Source of the DNA: Trogon surrucura
Lineage: Eukaryota > Chordata > Aves > Trogoniformes > Trogonidae
DNA length: 64,000 bases
Direction: 5' to 3'
Assembly: GCA_020746105.1 (NCBI GenBank)
Contig: CM036627.1
Span: 186,001 to 250,000, forward strand
Shown here: one piece after another, positions 1-12,527 of the stretch
Position numbering within the stretch: position 1 is the stretch's first letter
How the letters are laid out: every line of letters starts with the position of its first letter
Translations under genes and position numbers: made by a program
Notes under the pieces: model-generated
Seen by the model: only the letters and a program-made list of their open reading frames with translations
Database searches by the model: none
What the model was told of the DNA's origin: nothing

Positions 1-430
1 TGTATGTGTATGTAATAAACAGCAGCCCTCAGCCACTGTTTTGTAAACAGGCTCCAGCTCAGGAAAGGCAAAGGCAAGTTTGGAGCCATCCTGTTAACTC
101 TGTGCTTGGGGCACTGAGCAAAAATCTCCCACTGAGCAAAGGAACCCATCAACCAGGAGCCTGCTGGCCAATAACCTGCAAAATCACCGATAATGTACTC
201 TGAAGTCCGGGGTAGGCATTGGCGAGCGGGGTCACGCTGCACTGGGGTAGCAGGGAGCCATCTCTCCGAAGTGGGGTCTGCTGGTATTGCTGCCTTCCCT
301 CTGAAAGCACATCAGGGTTTGCCCGTTCCCAAAAGGCGAGTGCCCAGGTGCTGCCCATGTCCCAGCACACACAGGTGCCAGGAGCCTTTCCCCACCTGAG
401 CACCGGGGCCTGCCCATGATCCTCACGCAG
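1..430. other. Intergenic, no gene seen
   Basis: No recognisable protein, RNA or repeat family. An AATAAA at 14-19 on the plus strand could be a poly(A) signal of a rightward gene lying off the left edge, but nothing else supports this. Short open frames overlap on both strands and look like chance in GC-rich DNA. Confidence 0.4.
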
Positions 431-574
431 CTGGATAATCCGGTGATGCAGTATCTCGCTGCAGTGTCCCCATCCTGGCTGGATAATCCGGTGACGCCGC
501 AACTCCCCGCAGTGGCCCTGGCCAGGCTGGATAATCCAGTGACGCCGTGTCTCACTGCAGCGGCCCCAGCACGG
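431..574. repeat. 48-bp minisatellite, three units
   Basis: Three imperfect head-to-tail units of exactly 48 bp start at 431, 479 and 527, each opening with CTGGATAATCC. Because 48 is a multiple of three, the plus-strand frame stays open and reads a 16-residue repeat beginning LDNPV. The flanking frame shows no known domain, so this is more likely a tandem repeat than a coding one. Confidence 0.85.
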
Positions 575-3500
575 CTCCTGTCACATGATGGGTCAGCAGT
601 TCATGGGAAGTCACAGGCTGAAAGCTTAAAAAAAACCACCCCAAAACATATTACTTTAGCCAGCTCCTTCCCCACAGGAAATAAAATCTGGAGCTGAACT
701 TTTGCTGTTAGGGTTTGACCAGACTTATCTCGCCTGGGGCCCGGGGTGGGTTTGTCTTGCTTGCTCCTGACCAAGCTCCCATCCACGAAACCCGGCAGGG
801 AAAGAACTCAGAGAAGGGCAGGAGGGGCAGAGACGGGCAGCTGGTGGGCCAAAGGGTGCTGCTGTAGCTCTCCTGGAACCTCGCATCAGGACAACTCTGC
901 ACAGAGAAGAAAGTGTCTCCCAGACCTTCCCACCCCCACGAGGCCGGTGGGAAAAGCCGGCACAGCGAATATTCCCACGGCCAACGTCCTCGTGGCCCAG
1001 CGAAGGCGATCCTGGCGCACGGTGCACAGCGCGACACGCAGAGGCTTTTGCCCTTCCTTCGCCCAGGCTCCACGGACAATCAGGCAGCTATTTTTAAACT
1101 GGCTTTGTCTTTTCCACTGCAAAGGCACATGAATGGCTTTCCCCTCGCACGGAAGCACAGGGAACTCGGACGTCGTCTCTCATTGTGATGGGAAAGGTTA
1201 TCGCGTACAAAACAAAAGTGAAATCATCCGCTGGCATTCCCGGGACCAAAATAGCCGCCCCCTCTCTAGCGCTGATGTTATCACAGGGGAAGGAAGGCTC
1301 TGGATACAGGCAGTCCCGCTCCAGGGCTCACGTACAGGCCCTGCAGAAGCCAACAGCCAGGCTCGCTGTGAGCAAAAGTGAGATGAGGCATTCTTGCTGT
1401 GACAGACTAGAGAGAACTTAGTGGGTGAGGTCCCATAGTTGCCACCACTCCCAAGAAGCCACACAGCCCCACACGAGCATCATGCCAGCGACAGCCCAGC
1501 AAAAAACCTCTCCTGTCCCACGCTAACGTCAAGGGCCACAGAGCTCACTGTCCCCGCCTCAGCCCCCTCATTGCCCCTTGCCTTTTCACAGCCAGTCCCT
1601 CCAGGTTTTCTGCAAGAGACTCCAGGGAAGCACCTAGCTCCGGGGAATCCGGCTGCTTCATGGGAATCGCCTACACCTCCTACTACGGAAAACGCAACTA
1701 CTGGGAAGTCCTTGTTATGATTTCTCTTCTCAAGGCAGGACTGTGTAGGTCCATCTGAGGGCAGGACCTCCAGGTATGGGGAATCACTGGGAGACTCCAA
1801 CACCCCAGCCACCGGCAACGAAGCCAAAACCCTGGGTAAGAGCTGCCAGGCCAGGCTGGGCAGGGCTGTGGAGTGCTTTGCAGACGGAGAAGGCAGGGAC
1901 ACACAGTGGAGATGGAGCAACTGGCAGCCAGCACACCAGAGCTATGGCATTGGCCAGGACGTGGGGAGAGCAGGATTTGGAGAACCCTTCAGTGCTGAGC
2001 AGCCTGTGGTGATGCCCTTGGCACTTCCCAGCCTGGGAGAGGAGCTCATGTACTGGGCATCTGGGCTGAGGAGGTAAACGTTCTGCAAAATACAGAGACT
2101 TCATTAAACACCTATCTTAAATATCTCCCTGTGAGACAACAGCTGTGGGTCAGGGGTGAGTTGCAGCAGTGCTGAAGCTGAGAACTGAGGAACGCGAAAA
2201 CTAGGGGCAAATTTTACTTCCCCCAGACAAACAATAGAATATTTACCAAAACTGTCCAAGGCATTTTCAAAATAAGCTGTGTGCTCCACTGCCTGCCAAA
2301 TCCAAATGCTTTGCAGTGAAGATTTAGGATTCTTCTTCATTTGAATGGCAGTAATGAACTAATATTGAGTGCCTCCACCCGGCAGCAGCTGGATTGAACT
2401 CCACTGCACCCAAGAGCTGTGGAGCTGCCCCACAATTTGCCCAACCCAGATGGCAGGAGCAGCCCATGGGCACCACAAAAGTTGGTTCATGAAAAACCAA
2501 GCAGCCCAGGAAAGGCGAGCCAGCACTCTCCGTACTGACTGTGGCGGGGACAGCAGAGCCGCCAGCCTGGTCTCCAGCACCGCTTTCCTGGCTTTGTTGA
2601 CAGGTACAGCTTTATCGCTGTTAAAACACCATTTGTTGCTGTGACTTTTTCCCCCCTTCTTAAATGTCAACTTGAAAAGAAAAATTCGGGAAAGGTCACT
2701 TACCAGAGGGACTGGAACAACTTCAGTCACTTGGATAAACACGTGTAGGATCAGCTGCTGTGAGAGGGGATTTTAAACCAGTTACTTACCTGGCTGAACG
2801 AGCGGTGTGTTCCTGCAGCAGGATGAGACATTATGTACCTTGTGGGAGGCAATCAATCTCCTTGCCACTCATCCATCAGCTGCTGGGATCATTAACTCTT
2901 CTGGACACCCAGGCGGAGAGGATGCTTCACTCGGGATGCCTAATTCCATATTCTAAGGGGGCACAAGCACCCGCCAAAGCCCCAGGCTTACCCCAGCACC
3001 ACTGGTGTAACACTGTGGAGAGCTGGTCACTGCCAGACCCCTTCCCCAAGCACCCGCTGGGATTGCCTTGTGCCCCTGCATTGCACGTGGTTCCTCAAGC
3101 CAACTGAGTCCCTAACGTTGGGCTGGAAGAAACATGACAGAGAGCCCGTTACAGCGAGGAGCAGCATTACACGTACACAGATGTATGCAGAGCAGATCCA
3201 GAGTCAGGCACGCTGGATCCTGCTCTTGCTGGCAGCGTAAGCAGAGACCTGCTTCATTCCTCAGCTTCCCCCAGCTGCAAAACAACCCGACACCCAGGAC
3301 ACCCCACTGATAAAAAAGACTAGGGGAATGAGATGATTCGCTTACTGTCCAAGGATGCTCCAGCATCCAGCAAACACAGGGCAAACCTGGGCACCCAGAA
3401 CAGAAGCCCTTTGCCAGCTGCCTCTTACCTCCCAGTCGGTGCCCGGCCACCTTCAGTTTGACTGTGTCCAGAACTCACAGCCTCCCGCCCCTGCACGCTG

Positions 3501-5445
3501 GTGGCAGTTTGTCCTCCGACTTGGCAAGTAGTCACCAAACCCGGTAATTGCCTCTGCTGACAGCCATAGAACAGGGCAGGAGTTTGCCAGCTGACCCAAG
3601 AACTGGGGAGGGTTTGGCAGCCCCAAGCACAGCCGCTATCATTTTCAGGGAGCCTGGGCAGCTTAGGAAGGGAGGAACTGCAGAGGGTTTCCTGCAGGGT
3701 CTCACCAAACATTGCGATACGCCCCTCGCCTGCCTGGCAGCAGAGCAGTGGGCTTTGCCAGCAGCTCTGAGCGCTCCCCTCGGCCCGAGCACTGGCCCTG
3801 TTTCACTGCCAGCAGGGCATCGTCAGAGCCCTGGTAATTCTGACTCCTTCAGGAAAATTGCCAGCTACCTAAGGCGCTGGTGGCGAGGGGCCGCTTTTGT
3901 GAAGAGGTCATCGTGTGTCCGTCAGGAGCAGTCCCTGCAGACACGGCCTCGTGACACCCTCTACCTGCTGCCACTGCGCTTGATCTCAGCCGGTGTGTTT
4001 GTCCCTCACCTGGTATATTTCCACGCCATCACCGAATGTGCTGGCTGCAGCCAAGTCAAGGATTTGACTAAAATAATGAACATTTTTCCATTTGTCTTGC
4101 CTTTCCCAGCCTTCATCCTCATGGCTTTTCAAGGCAGGAAATTCAGAATTTCATTAAACAAATTCCGTTGATTTTTTCCGTCACTTACACCCAGTATGCT
4201 CATGACTTGCACAGAGTGCTCCACAGCTCAGAAGCAGCCAAACTAGCACACGGACCAGAGCAGTTCCAGACAAATCTGCCACAAGATGGGCCTCCAAGCC
4301 ACCACCACCGGCTGAACCTGTTTGGTTGCTCAAGATGCCTCTTCGACACACACCACCTCCATCCCTTCAGCATCCTCCTGCTGCCTAGTGCTCACCCGGC
4401 ACCCAACACTTCCATGAGGGCCTGGATGAGATCGTCACCACCATGAGCTGCAAAGGCCAGAGTTACTCCAGAGGGTGCAGGTACGCCAAGGCACACACTG
4501 ATCCAGACCGAGGTGTTTTGGTGTAAGCACTCTCCCCACAGCAAAAAGGGCACTGTCCCTGATCAAGTTGAGCTCTCTCAACAGTTGCTGTGCTTAACTC
4601 TAAACAACAGTGGAGCACACAGCTTTATTCAGGACAACTACTCAGCTGCAGGAACCTGAGGGCTTATGCTGACCACGCAAGGACACCAGTACTGGACAGG
4701 GACCTCCAGGCAGTCCTGTTCAAAGCAACCAATGCTGCTCGAACCTAAGCACTCACACTGTTGTGCACTACAAACAGCTTCATGGCCTCCAGCAGGCTTG
4801 CAAAGGGTACTGAAGCAGGGCAAAGTCAAAGGCATAAGGTCTCTGCACAGTGGGAAACCACTACCACGATGCTTTCAGAAGTTAAGCCAGACAGAAGAAT
4901 TGTCAGCAGCAGGGAAAAGGGCAGCTGTTGATCCTGCCAGTAAAAACAAAAAAGGAGAAATCAGCCCACCACCGCTTCCGATCGGATGTGACAGCACTGT
5001 CTGAGGTCCTCAGCAAGCCCAGCCTGTGTCGCAAGCGAAGCAGGAGACCAGGAGCTCCGAAGGAAGGGGAAGTGGACACCCCCAGCTCCTGGGCCGCAGG
5101 AGGGGGACCCACCAAAAGCCACCCCTGCTTCTGCTCTTCCCCACAGCCAGCACTGTGCACCGGCTCACACATTCCCAGGAAGGAGCCCAGATCCCAGTCC
5201 TGTGCATGTCACAGCCCTGTAACGCAGGTGTCCTTTCCCGGCAGCCTTCCCTGAGCGGGGGGTGAGTTTCTCTAAGAAAACCAGACAGAGATCATTTCCT
5301 AGAGCTGAGGAATCAAAGAGCATCTCGCTCCTCTGGCCAGGGAAAACGGCTTCAGGCAGCCTGTTCCCAAATGCAGCAAAACGTTCCTACCAGGCCCCAT
5401 ACGCCCTTTGAAATAATTCACTTGTTGTGGAATTCAGTCACTTTC

Positions 5446-5464
5446 AAAAAAAAAAAAAAAAAAA
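5446..5464. repeat. Poly(A) run
   Basis: Nineteen consecutive A on the plus strand followed by CCCCCG. No LINE or SINE body is recognisable upstream, so it cannot be assigned as a retroposon tail. Confidence 0.8.
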
Positions 5465-8400
5465 CCCCCGACAGAAAACCCTTCCACGGGCTTGCAGCAA
5501 TACTTTGTCTGTAAATAATCTAGAGAGCAAGGTCACATTCCCAAGTGAGAGTCGAGCAGGGGAGGGTGGGCAGGGGGGCAGAGGAGGGGTGCAGCCCAAA
5601 GCCCCGCACACAGTCCAGGGAGGAGCAGTGAGGAAAGCAGAAAAATAGGTGTGGGGAAAGGGGCACAGAAGAAAGGGACCGTGGGGGTAAGAGGTGAAAC
5701 GATTTCACCTTTCTTTCGCCCGCTGTCCTCGAAGCACCGACAAGTGACATCCCTGCCCTCCCGCACTCGGGCATGGCAGGATGGCGTGCTGGCACAGAGG
5801 TGCCCCGCTGCCAGCTCGCGGCCACGGTGGCAGCAGCAGGGTGGTGGGCACGGGCTGTCCTCACCCCTGGGCACGGGCTGCCCCGATCTCCAGGGAGCAT
5901 CTAAACGCTGAGCGCTCCCGGCTGGGTGGCAGGGCTGGGAAGCGGGAGCACTACGGGAAACCACCCACGGCCCCGGATGAAGCCTAGAGCAGATGGTAAA
6001 ACAAAGAGCACCGGGATTTCTGTTTCACATAATCTTTTGCCCTACTCACTCCCACGTTTAACCTTTTCCTCACATGAAGCAAACTTTCACTTGGAAAAGG
6101 TGACCAGGAACACTGTAAAGGTTTCAGAGGTGCTGTTCTGGTCTGAACATCACCAAGGACAATACACAAGATCCCAGAGGATTTTTATTTTTTTTCTGCT
6201 TTAAAGATTCAGGCTAGTTTTGTGTCCTTTTCAAAAGAGTTTACGAGAAATTAACCGGGTTTCTTCCTAGACCAAGGGAAGGGTAATGCTGCTGTGGCAG
6301 ACTGGCCGTAAGAACTTTTCAGGATTCTTCACGCTGTGGCTGTGACTTGTCCTGAGCTGCAGCCCCGCACAGGAGGGGTGCTCAGGCTGGGACTGCCAGC
6401 AGGGCTACTGCAGGGACTCCTCCTTCAGGGCACATAAGGGTTAGGGGGACCAACAAAAGAAAAAAAAATTCAAGCCTTGTGCGTGTTTCACAGACTTCTC
6501 GTGCACCCGAAAGCTATGGGGTTTCTGTGGAGTCCTGGGACAGAAACCACTCACTGACTGGCTCACTCTGCAGGGCCGGGTTTCCCCCACGGCGGGCAGC
6601 GGCTGTGTGACACCGTGACAGCCCCGCACCCCATCGCAGGGGACACCGTCCCAGCCCCATGGGGCTGCATGAGGAGACAGGATCGGGCACAACCCAGGCA
6701 GGAATCCATCCCCCCTCAGCAGAGCTGGTACCCGCTGGACCACAGCCCACGTCCCGCTCGAAACTGCCACCATCCAGCTTGGGTATGAAATGCTCAGGGA
6801 ACCACACCACTTGCAGACTCCTACTACAACAAAATTCAGCATTTAAAGTGCTTGTCTATATCAAGGCACCCATCGTGCATGTGCTGGCTATCAAGAAACA
6901 AGCGTTTGCCTTGCGTGTCAAGCCCCATCAGCTCTCGGCTGCTGCTGGTCTCATCGCCACTGTTTTACAAGGTTATTTTATGTGCGTCTGGTGGAATTTG
7001 TGCTTGCTTATGCATTCCAATCATCAGAAAGTCATCTAACCACCACCCACCCAGTACAGCACCAACATGAGCACTCCTTCACAGCCCCGTGCCTGGCACC
7101 GCAAGGCACTGTGGCCATGGTGCCAGGGGCAGGATAACTGAGCGCAGCCCAGCGTGGCCACGCTTCCATCAGGCAGGCTGCTGGGACCCCTGGGAGTGCA
7201 CCCCCTGGCTCAGCAGAGGTGGGAAAGCCCCAGGCTGGCCAGGGCACAAAGCAGCCATGTCCAAGCAAAGGAGCAGGAGGGTCCAGCCCACGTACCAGGA
7301 GGTCCAGTGCTGAGCGAGCTTTGGCCGGCGGCTCCCGAGGAGACAAGATTTAACACTACCTGCCCTGCACTGACTCCTCTCCCGAGCTGCACGGCTCTGC
7401 CTGTATTTTAGGAGTTTCCAATGGGCTCAACATCAAGGTTCACAATTAACACTTGGAAATTAATTACAACAGTCTGGTATTCTTCTAAAGACACCAACAG
7501 CTACAAGGAAGACAACAACCAACCTACTAGCTCAGCACACTACAGACAGTGTTTTCTCTCTAGCACTGTGATGAAGCCAAGCACTTTTGCACCTTCACTA
7601 TTATGCCTCGCAAATAAAAAGTGCCAGCAAGAGCTCCTGGCTTTGGTGTCAGGCTGCAGAGCTCCAGATACCATGCCTGGTCCTCCACAAGGTGCAATGC
7701 AACACAGACAACTTCCCTGCAATTAGACTGAACCTGTTAATCATTCCCCACAGACCCTGCTGGGTTTAAGTCACATTTTATAAAAATGACAGGAAAAAAA
7801 AAAAAGAGAAAAAAAGAAAGCGACAGTATCCAAAAGCTGTAAGCAGGGTGTGGGGTTCCTGCTGTTACTCACCATGTGCTGAGCTGTTCAGAGACAAACA
7901 AAAGAGCAGGTTGGGTCAAACACAGGAACTCCCTCAAGTGAACTGCTGTCACAGGTCAGAATCATTAAAGGGATTACACCCAGGGAGCACAAACTCTCTG
8001 CAGTGCCTACAATGGTTCTCTGCAGACAGGCTTTTCTAATTCCCTGCGCCACGGTGTCTCTTACTACAGAACATCATGGATTTCAATCCCCACGATAGCT
8101 GGCCCGGTCCCCTACCGAATTAAACCAGCCATTGTAATAGGTTTAATTCTTAACTAACAGAAACGTGTAACTCACATGAGCTCTGACACAAAATGGGTGA
8201 ACGTCCAGAAACCATGAGATTGCCAACTGGTGAGTATCAGTTACAGGCTCTAGTACTAGAAACTTATCACAGGCTGGGCAGAAACAAGTGGCCTGTTTGA
8301 AAGGAGACCTATTTGACAAGGAAAGCCAGGTCCTCTCTTCCTCATCTCATTTGAATAAAACAAATAGACCAAGCCCAGGCAGAGAAAACAAAAATCCAAT

Positions 8401-9563
8401 GAAACGATCTTGCTAGTTCAGCAGAGAGTTGATTTTTAGACTTCCTACATTTGTTGTTTGGGCTTTTTTTATTTTTAACTCTGTTCTCATTTAAGAATTG
8501 CAGCTTCTGACAGGATAATTGTTAAATGTTTGAAGGTAACATTTTTAAGTGCTCCAAAAACCAGTAGTATTTGTGAAGAAATTACACTGATTCAATGACC
8601 AAAAGTGAGCCATTTCCCAGCTGCGCCTGCTCTCCCCACACCACGTCATCCCAAGGATGACCCAGCTCGAGTCTTGCACAGAAAGCAGCCAGAGAGAAGT
8701 GAAACCCCAAATTTTGATATTATCATCCAACCTGAATGAACACAAGAAGCGACATTACGTGAAAAAATGCCACAAACCTGATCTTTTTTCCTTCCAAGGG
8801 AGGTGCTGGCTGCCCAATCAGCAAGTCATTTGGAACAGGGCTCTCCTGTCCTACCCAGGCTTAGGTACCACGCTGCAGGTCAGACCCACGCTGCACCTCC
8901 TCATGACAGCAGCATGCAGGGGCAGAAAAGCACACAGCACCAGCACCACTTCATTCAACGAGACACGCCGTACCAGATTTTTTGCATACCAAAGTAAAGC
9001 AGCTCACAAACTGCCATGTAACACCATTCTGCGACACGCAATTTTTTTGAGCTCTAATCGCGTCTCGTTTTTTTCCAAGTCAAAAAGAAACCCGCTAGCT
9101 AGTTCAGCGTTCTTAAGAAGCCCGATGAACAGATTGCTTTTTCCTTCAACAAGAGGCAGCTGCGCTCCTGCAACAGCACTGCAGCCTTCGCCTGTGATTA
9201 CAAAGGATGCCCCTTCAGAAGGGAACCGCGCAGGGAGCAGGTGCAGTGCCTGCAGATAACACTAACAGCTCCAGTGAAACCATTGTGAACACTGCTGCAA
9301 GCTGGGAACCCTGCCTGCTGTTAGACAGGACCCCATCACCTGCCCGGGAAGCACACCAACGCTGAAGATCTGAAAGCTGTCATGAGGATTAGACGCAGCC
9401 TTGGACTTAAATACCACCCACTCGCCTTCTGCATTTAAAGAAAGGAACAGCAGCATCTCGCTTCCCTTTTCCGAGGCAGAAAAGAGGATGAGCAGCAGTT
9501 TTCTACTGAAATACAGGACTTCATTGAAATAAACTGTCGGGCTGAAACTGAAAAAAAATATAC

Positions 9564-9580
9564 AAAAAAAAAAAAAAAAA
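9564..9580. repeat. Poly(A) run
   Basis: Seventeen consecutive A, preceded by a second A8 run. Simple sequence in the intergenic region. Confidence 0.75.
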
Positions 9581-11384
9581 GTCAGAAGAGTCACGCAAAT
9601 ATGAGTGAGTCTAAACTGCCCTGAAATCAAGGAGGCTTCATCGATTTAGGCCCTGGTCTTCGACTTTACATCCCCACAGCCCCCATGGCAGCGGAGCAGA
9701 GCTCAGGCAGGTTACCCCAGGGCAGCTGGGGGCAGCACCCTCGGGTGCAGGCTCCTAGCAGAGATCGGAGCAGCCTGCCTCAGGCGTTGGGAAGCATCGC
9801 TGCTACGCTGCTGAGCCACACTGCAGTCTCCTGACTCAACCTTACAGCTTTCCCAAATTACCTTTGGTTCTTCTAGCTCCTAGGAAATCCCTCCCCAGCT
9901 TCTCCCAGGCCAAAGAAGAGCACCAGATACTCTCCAAGCCACACCTGGTAAAGGGTCACGTTCATGCCAAAGGCTGCTGTGGTTGGATTCAAGGACATTT
10001 CCAGAGCACACTGTAAAAATCAGTGTAATACCCTCTCTGCTATTACTTTTGTGGGACCTATCAGATCAGGTTACACTGGAAATCAAGACACTGGTATTTT
10101 ATCTTTTTTCTGCTTGGTATTGGAAAGACATTGAGATCCATAGCAGGACATTTCCACACGACACTTGACCTCTGTTTAGAGTAATTCTTGCCCTTTCATT
10201 TGCCCTGCCTTTCAGCACACACGCCCTGAGGCATCCCACATTTTGGAAATTACCTTGACCTCCCAGCATGGACCAGGCTTGCTCTCACCATAGCCAGGCC
10301 ACACAGGAGGGCTGGAGCCAGGCATCCGAGAGCATCCACAGGAGCAGGCACCATCCCTGCAAGAACCTGAGAGAGGAACTGAGCATGATGGCCCCCCACT
10401 GCAGGCTCTTAATCCTTTCGCCAAGAGGAGCCCAGCCAGAGTTTAGAGAACTGGAAGTCAGAGAACAAGCAGACGTTTGTTCAGAGCTGGCGGCACAAGG
10501 GGGAGGACCAGCAGCTTCTTCCCGCCTCCGCGGGACTTACCATCCCTGAATGTCCCTTTTTGTCCTTCTCCTCGCATCTGTGGCTGGGCGGCACAACGCT
10601 GCTCTGTCCAGCAGCCCCTGCCACACGCCTCCCCAGGGCCCGGTGGCCAGCAGAAGGAGAAGTGGGACAGCCGCTGCCAGCCGCAGCGATGCCAACTTGG
10701 TCAAGCTTTCCCAAGAGGAAGTCTGCTACCCGCCCGGTGCTCTTCCTGCAAAGGCACGTACCTGCTCAGAGGGCAGAGCAACGGTCTGACAGAAGCTGAG
10801 CAACAGGCATCAGAGCCACCGGCACCACAGAAGCATCTGACTCAGAGAAAGGAGCATGAGACCGCTTTTTAAGAGTTCAGCCCAACACCCTCAAAAATTA
10901 CAGCTGCTCAGTATTACTAAAGCGAGAAGGCCGAACTCCGTCACCTATGGCACAGTCGTTCTCATAACTCATATCAGAAATTCCAGTTTCAGTAAAGAAG
11001 TGCACATGTGTGAAAGAGAGAGGCAGCAGCAAGTCTTGACAGAGGAGAAACAAGAGCTCTGTCGCTGTCTACAAGCCAGAGCAGCTCTCAGAGAAGCCTA
11101 TCTCTACCCATACGTGTTAAAAAACCCCACTGGGTTATTTCCAGTCACAGTGGTCAAGACAGGTCTTTTGGACTGGATTTTCCCCTTAGGCTGTCGTAGC
11201 TCTAGTTCTGAGTGCAAGACTTCTCTGCGATGAAGACTGGTATCACACCGCTCCGGTGCAGCACAGCTCCTCGTTTCTGCCCAAAGCACAAGGAAGGTGA
11301 ATACAAACCGATGCACCTGGGTAACCATCGAAAAACTTGCTGTCCAAGTACCATCGCACACCCAATCAAATAAGCAGAAAGTTA

Positions 11385-12395
11385 TTTAAAATAAAAATAC
11401 TTCACATTTATTCACCTTTGAAGTCACCATAGTAAAATTGTACACACTATGAGTAACCCAGGAACGTTATTAAAAGCTACCAGAAACATAAGGCAATTTG
11501 TACAACCATCGAAAGAAATACACAGCACGTTGAAAACAAAGTGAAATATTACTCAAACAAGACAACGCTCAATACGCACTAGAGTTACAAGAACCAGCAT
11601 TAAGTTTTACACAAAAATAAAGATGTCATGGCTACAAGTATTATACAGTGATAAATACTTCAAAAATATATTAAGATATATGGAAATTCTCATTTCGTCA
11701 AGGAAATCCAGAGAAATTCCAGCCTCCACTGGATTTCAAAATACCAATTAAGGTTCAATATTTAAATTCCTTTCAGTAAGAACCAGTACTGCAGCCATTA
11801 GCTTCCTGTATCAATACTCATCTTCTTGTAGTGTAGTGAAATCAGCCTTACATTACATTAAGCCCTAATGCCTCTTGCATCAGGGGCACTTTTCGGTTGC
11901 CTTTCGGTAACAAGTGCTGTGCACTGCATCTGAAGCCATAAACCACGTTAGATCACGGTCAACATTCGCCCACTTTACAGTATTAATGGAAGGTGGGTTC
12001 GAAGACTTGTGTCCACATAGCACGATGTCTCGGACAGAGGGTTTAGTAGCAAGTCCACCGTAACATTTTCCTAGCATAACATTGAGCACTCAGAAGTTAC
12101 AGTACACGAACCATGCTAAGGTTTAGGTTACACCTTCAAAAAGAAAGTCCAGAGGATGTTTGGAGACAACAGATTTTGAACACACACAAATGTTGGTTTA
12201 GTACACATTTGTTTGTGCTGTTACTGGGTAGCAAGTGAAGCAGTTTATAGCCAAGGATTTGGTGAGACAGTTTTCTGAGCCAGTTTAAAAATATAAACTT
12301 CTTCTTACGAGGGTCTGTTCTATAGAAAATAGAATGAAATCTGGTAAATTCTCAGTTCTGAGAGTACTTTCCCATGGCAAGATCCATTCACCACC
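11385..12395 (-). other. BCL2L10: BCL2L10 3' UTR
   Basis: This follows the TAG stop at 12396-12398. A minus-strand AATAAA lies at 11407-11412 (TTTATT on the plus strand) with T-rich sequence 15-30 nt beyond it, so cleavage near 11385-11392 is likely. The 3' UTR would be about 1 kb. No other feature was seen in it. The end is an inference from the signal, not from a transcript. Confidence 0.6.
11407..11412 (-). terminator. Poly(A) signal, BCL2L10
   Basis: AATAAA on the minus strand, about 985 bp past the BCL2L10 stop, followed by a U-rich stretch suitable as a downstream element. It is the best candidate in the region. Confidence 0.55.
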
Positions 12396-12527
12396 CTATC
12401 GCACCACCAAGAGAAAAGCCAATCCTGCTATTCCAAACCCCGCTGCGGCCATGATCGCATTGCTTATGGTACTGCTCTGCTCAGCCGTCTGTGAGCCGTG
12501 TCTGCCGAAGAAGCGACAGAAGCCATC
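12396..12527 (-). CDS. BCL2L10: BCL2L10 exon 2 (coding part)
   Basis: Acceptor TTTTCTAG before GATGGCTTC; reads DGFCRFFGRHGSQ, completing BH2, then the tail anchor rich in A, G, I, L and V, then TAG at 12396-12398. Phase 0 join to exon 1. Confidence 0.95.
   Translation of the reverse strand, partial: DGFCRFFGRHGSQTAEQSSTISNAIMAAAGFGIAGLAFLLVVR

Larger units (their letters stand above)
575..11384. other. Long intergenic region
   Basis: About 10.8 kb in which I find no exon of a known family on either strand. It is mixed GC-rich and AT-rich unique-looking sequence with A-runs at 5446-5464 and 9564-9580. The two longest plus-strand frames (3548-4171, 207 codons; 8657-9259, 200 codons) have no domain, no low-complexity signature and no splice-supported extension, so I treat them as chance. 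In other amniotes MAPK6 lies on this side of BCL2L10, but no kinase sequence is present here. Confidence 0.5.

Noticed and set aside
1-20. AATAAA at 14-19 as the poly(A) signal of a rightward MAPK6
   Set aside because: Synteny makes it possible, but a single hexamer without coding sequence or conserved UTR is not evidence.
3548-4171. Plus-strand open frame of 207 codons
   Set aside because: No recognisable domain, signal or repeat; the minus strand is also open in part; the region is GC-rich, so long chance frames are expected.
8657-9259. Plus-strand open frame of 200 codons
   Set aside because: The residue pattern is not protein-like, no family is recognised, and it has no splice context.
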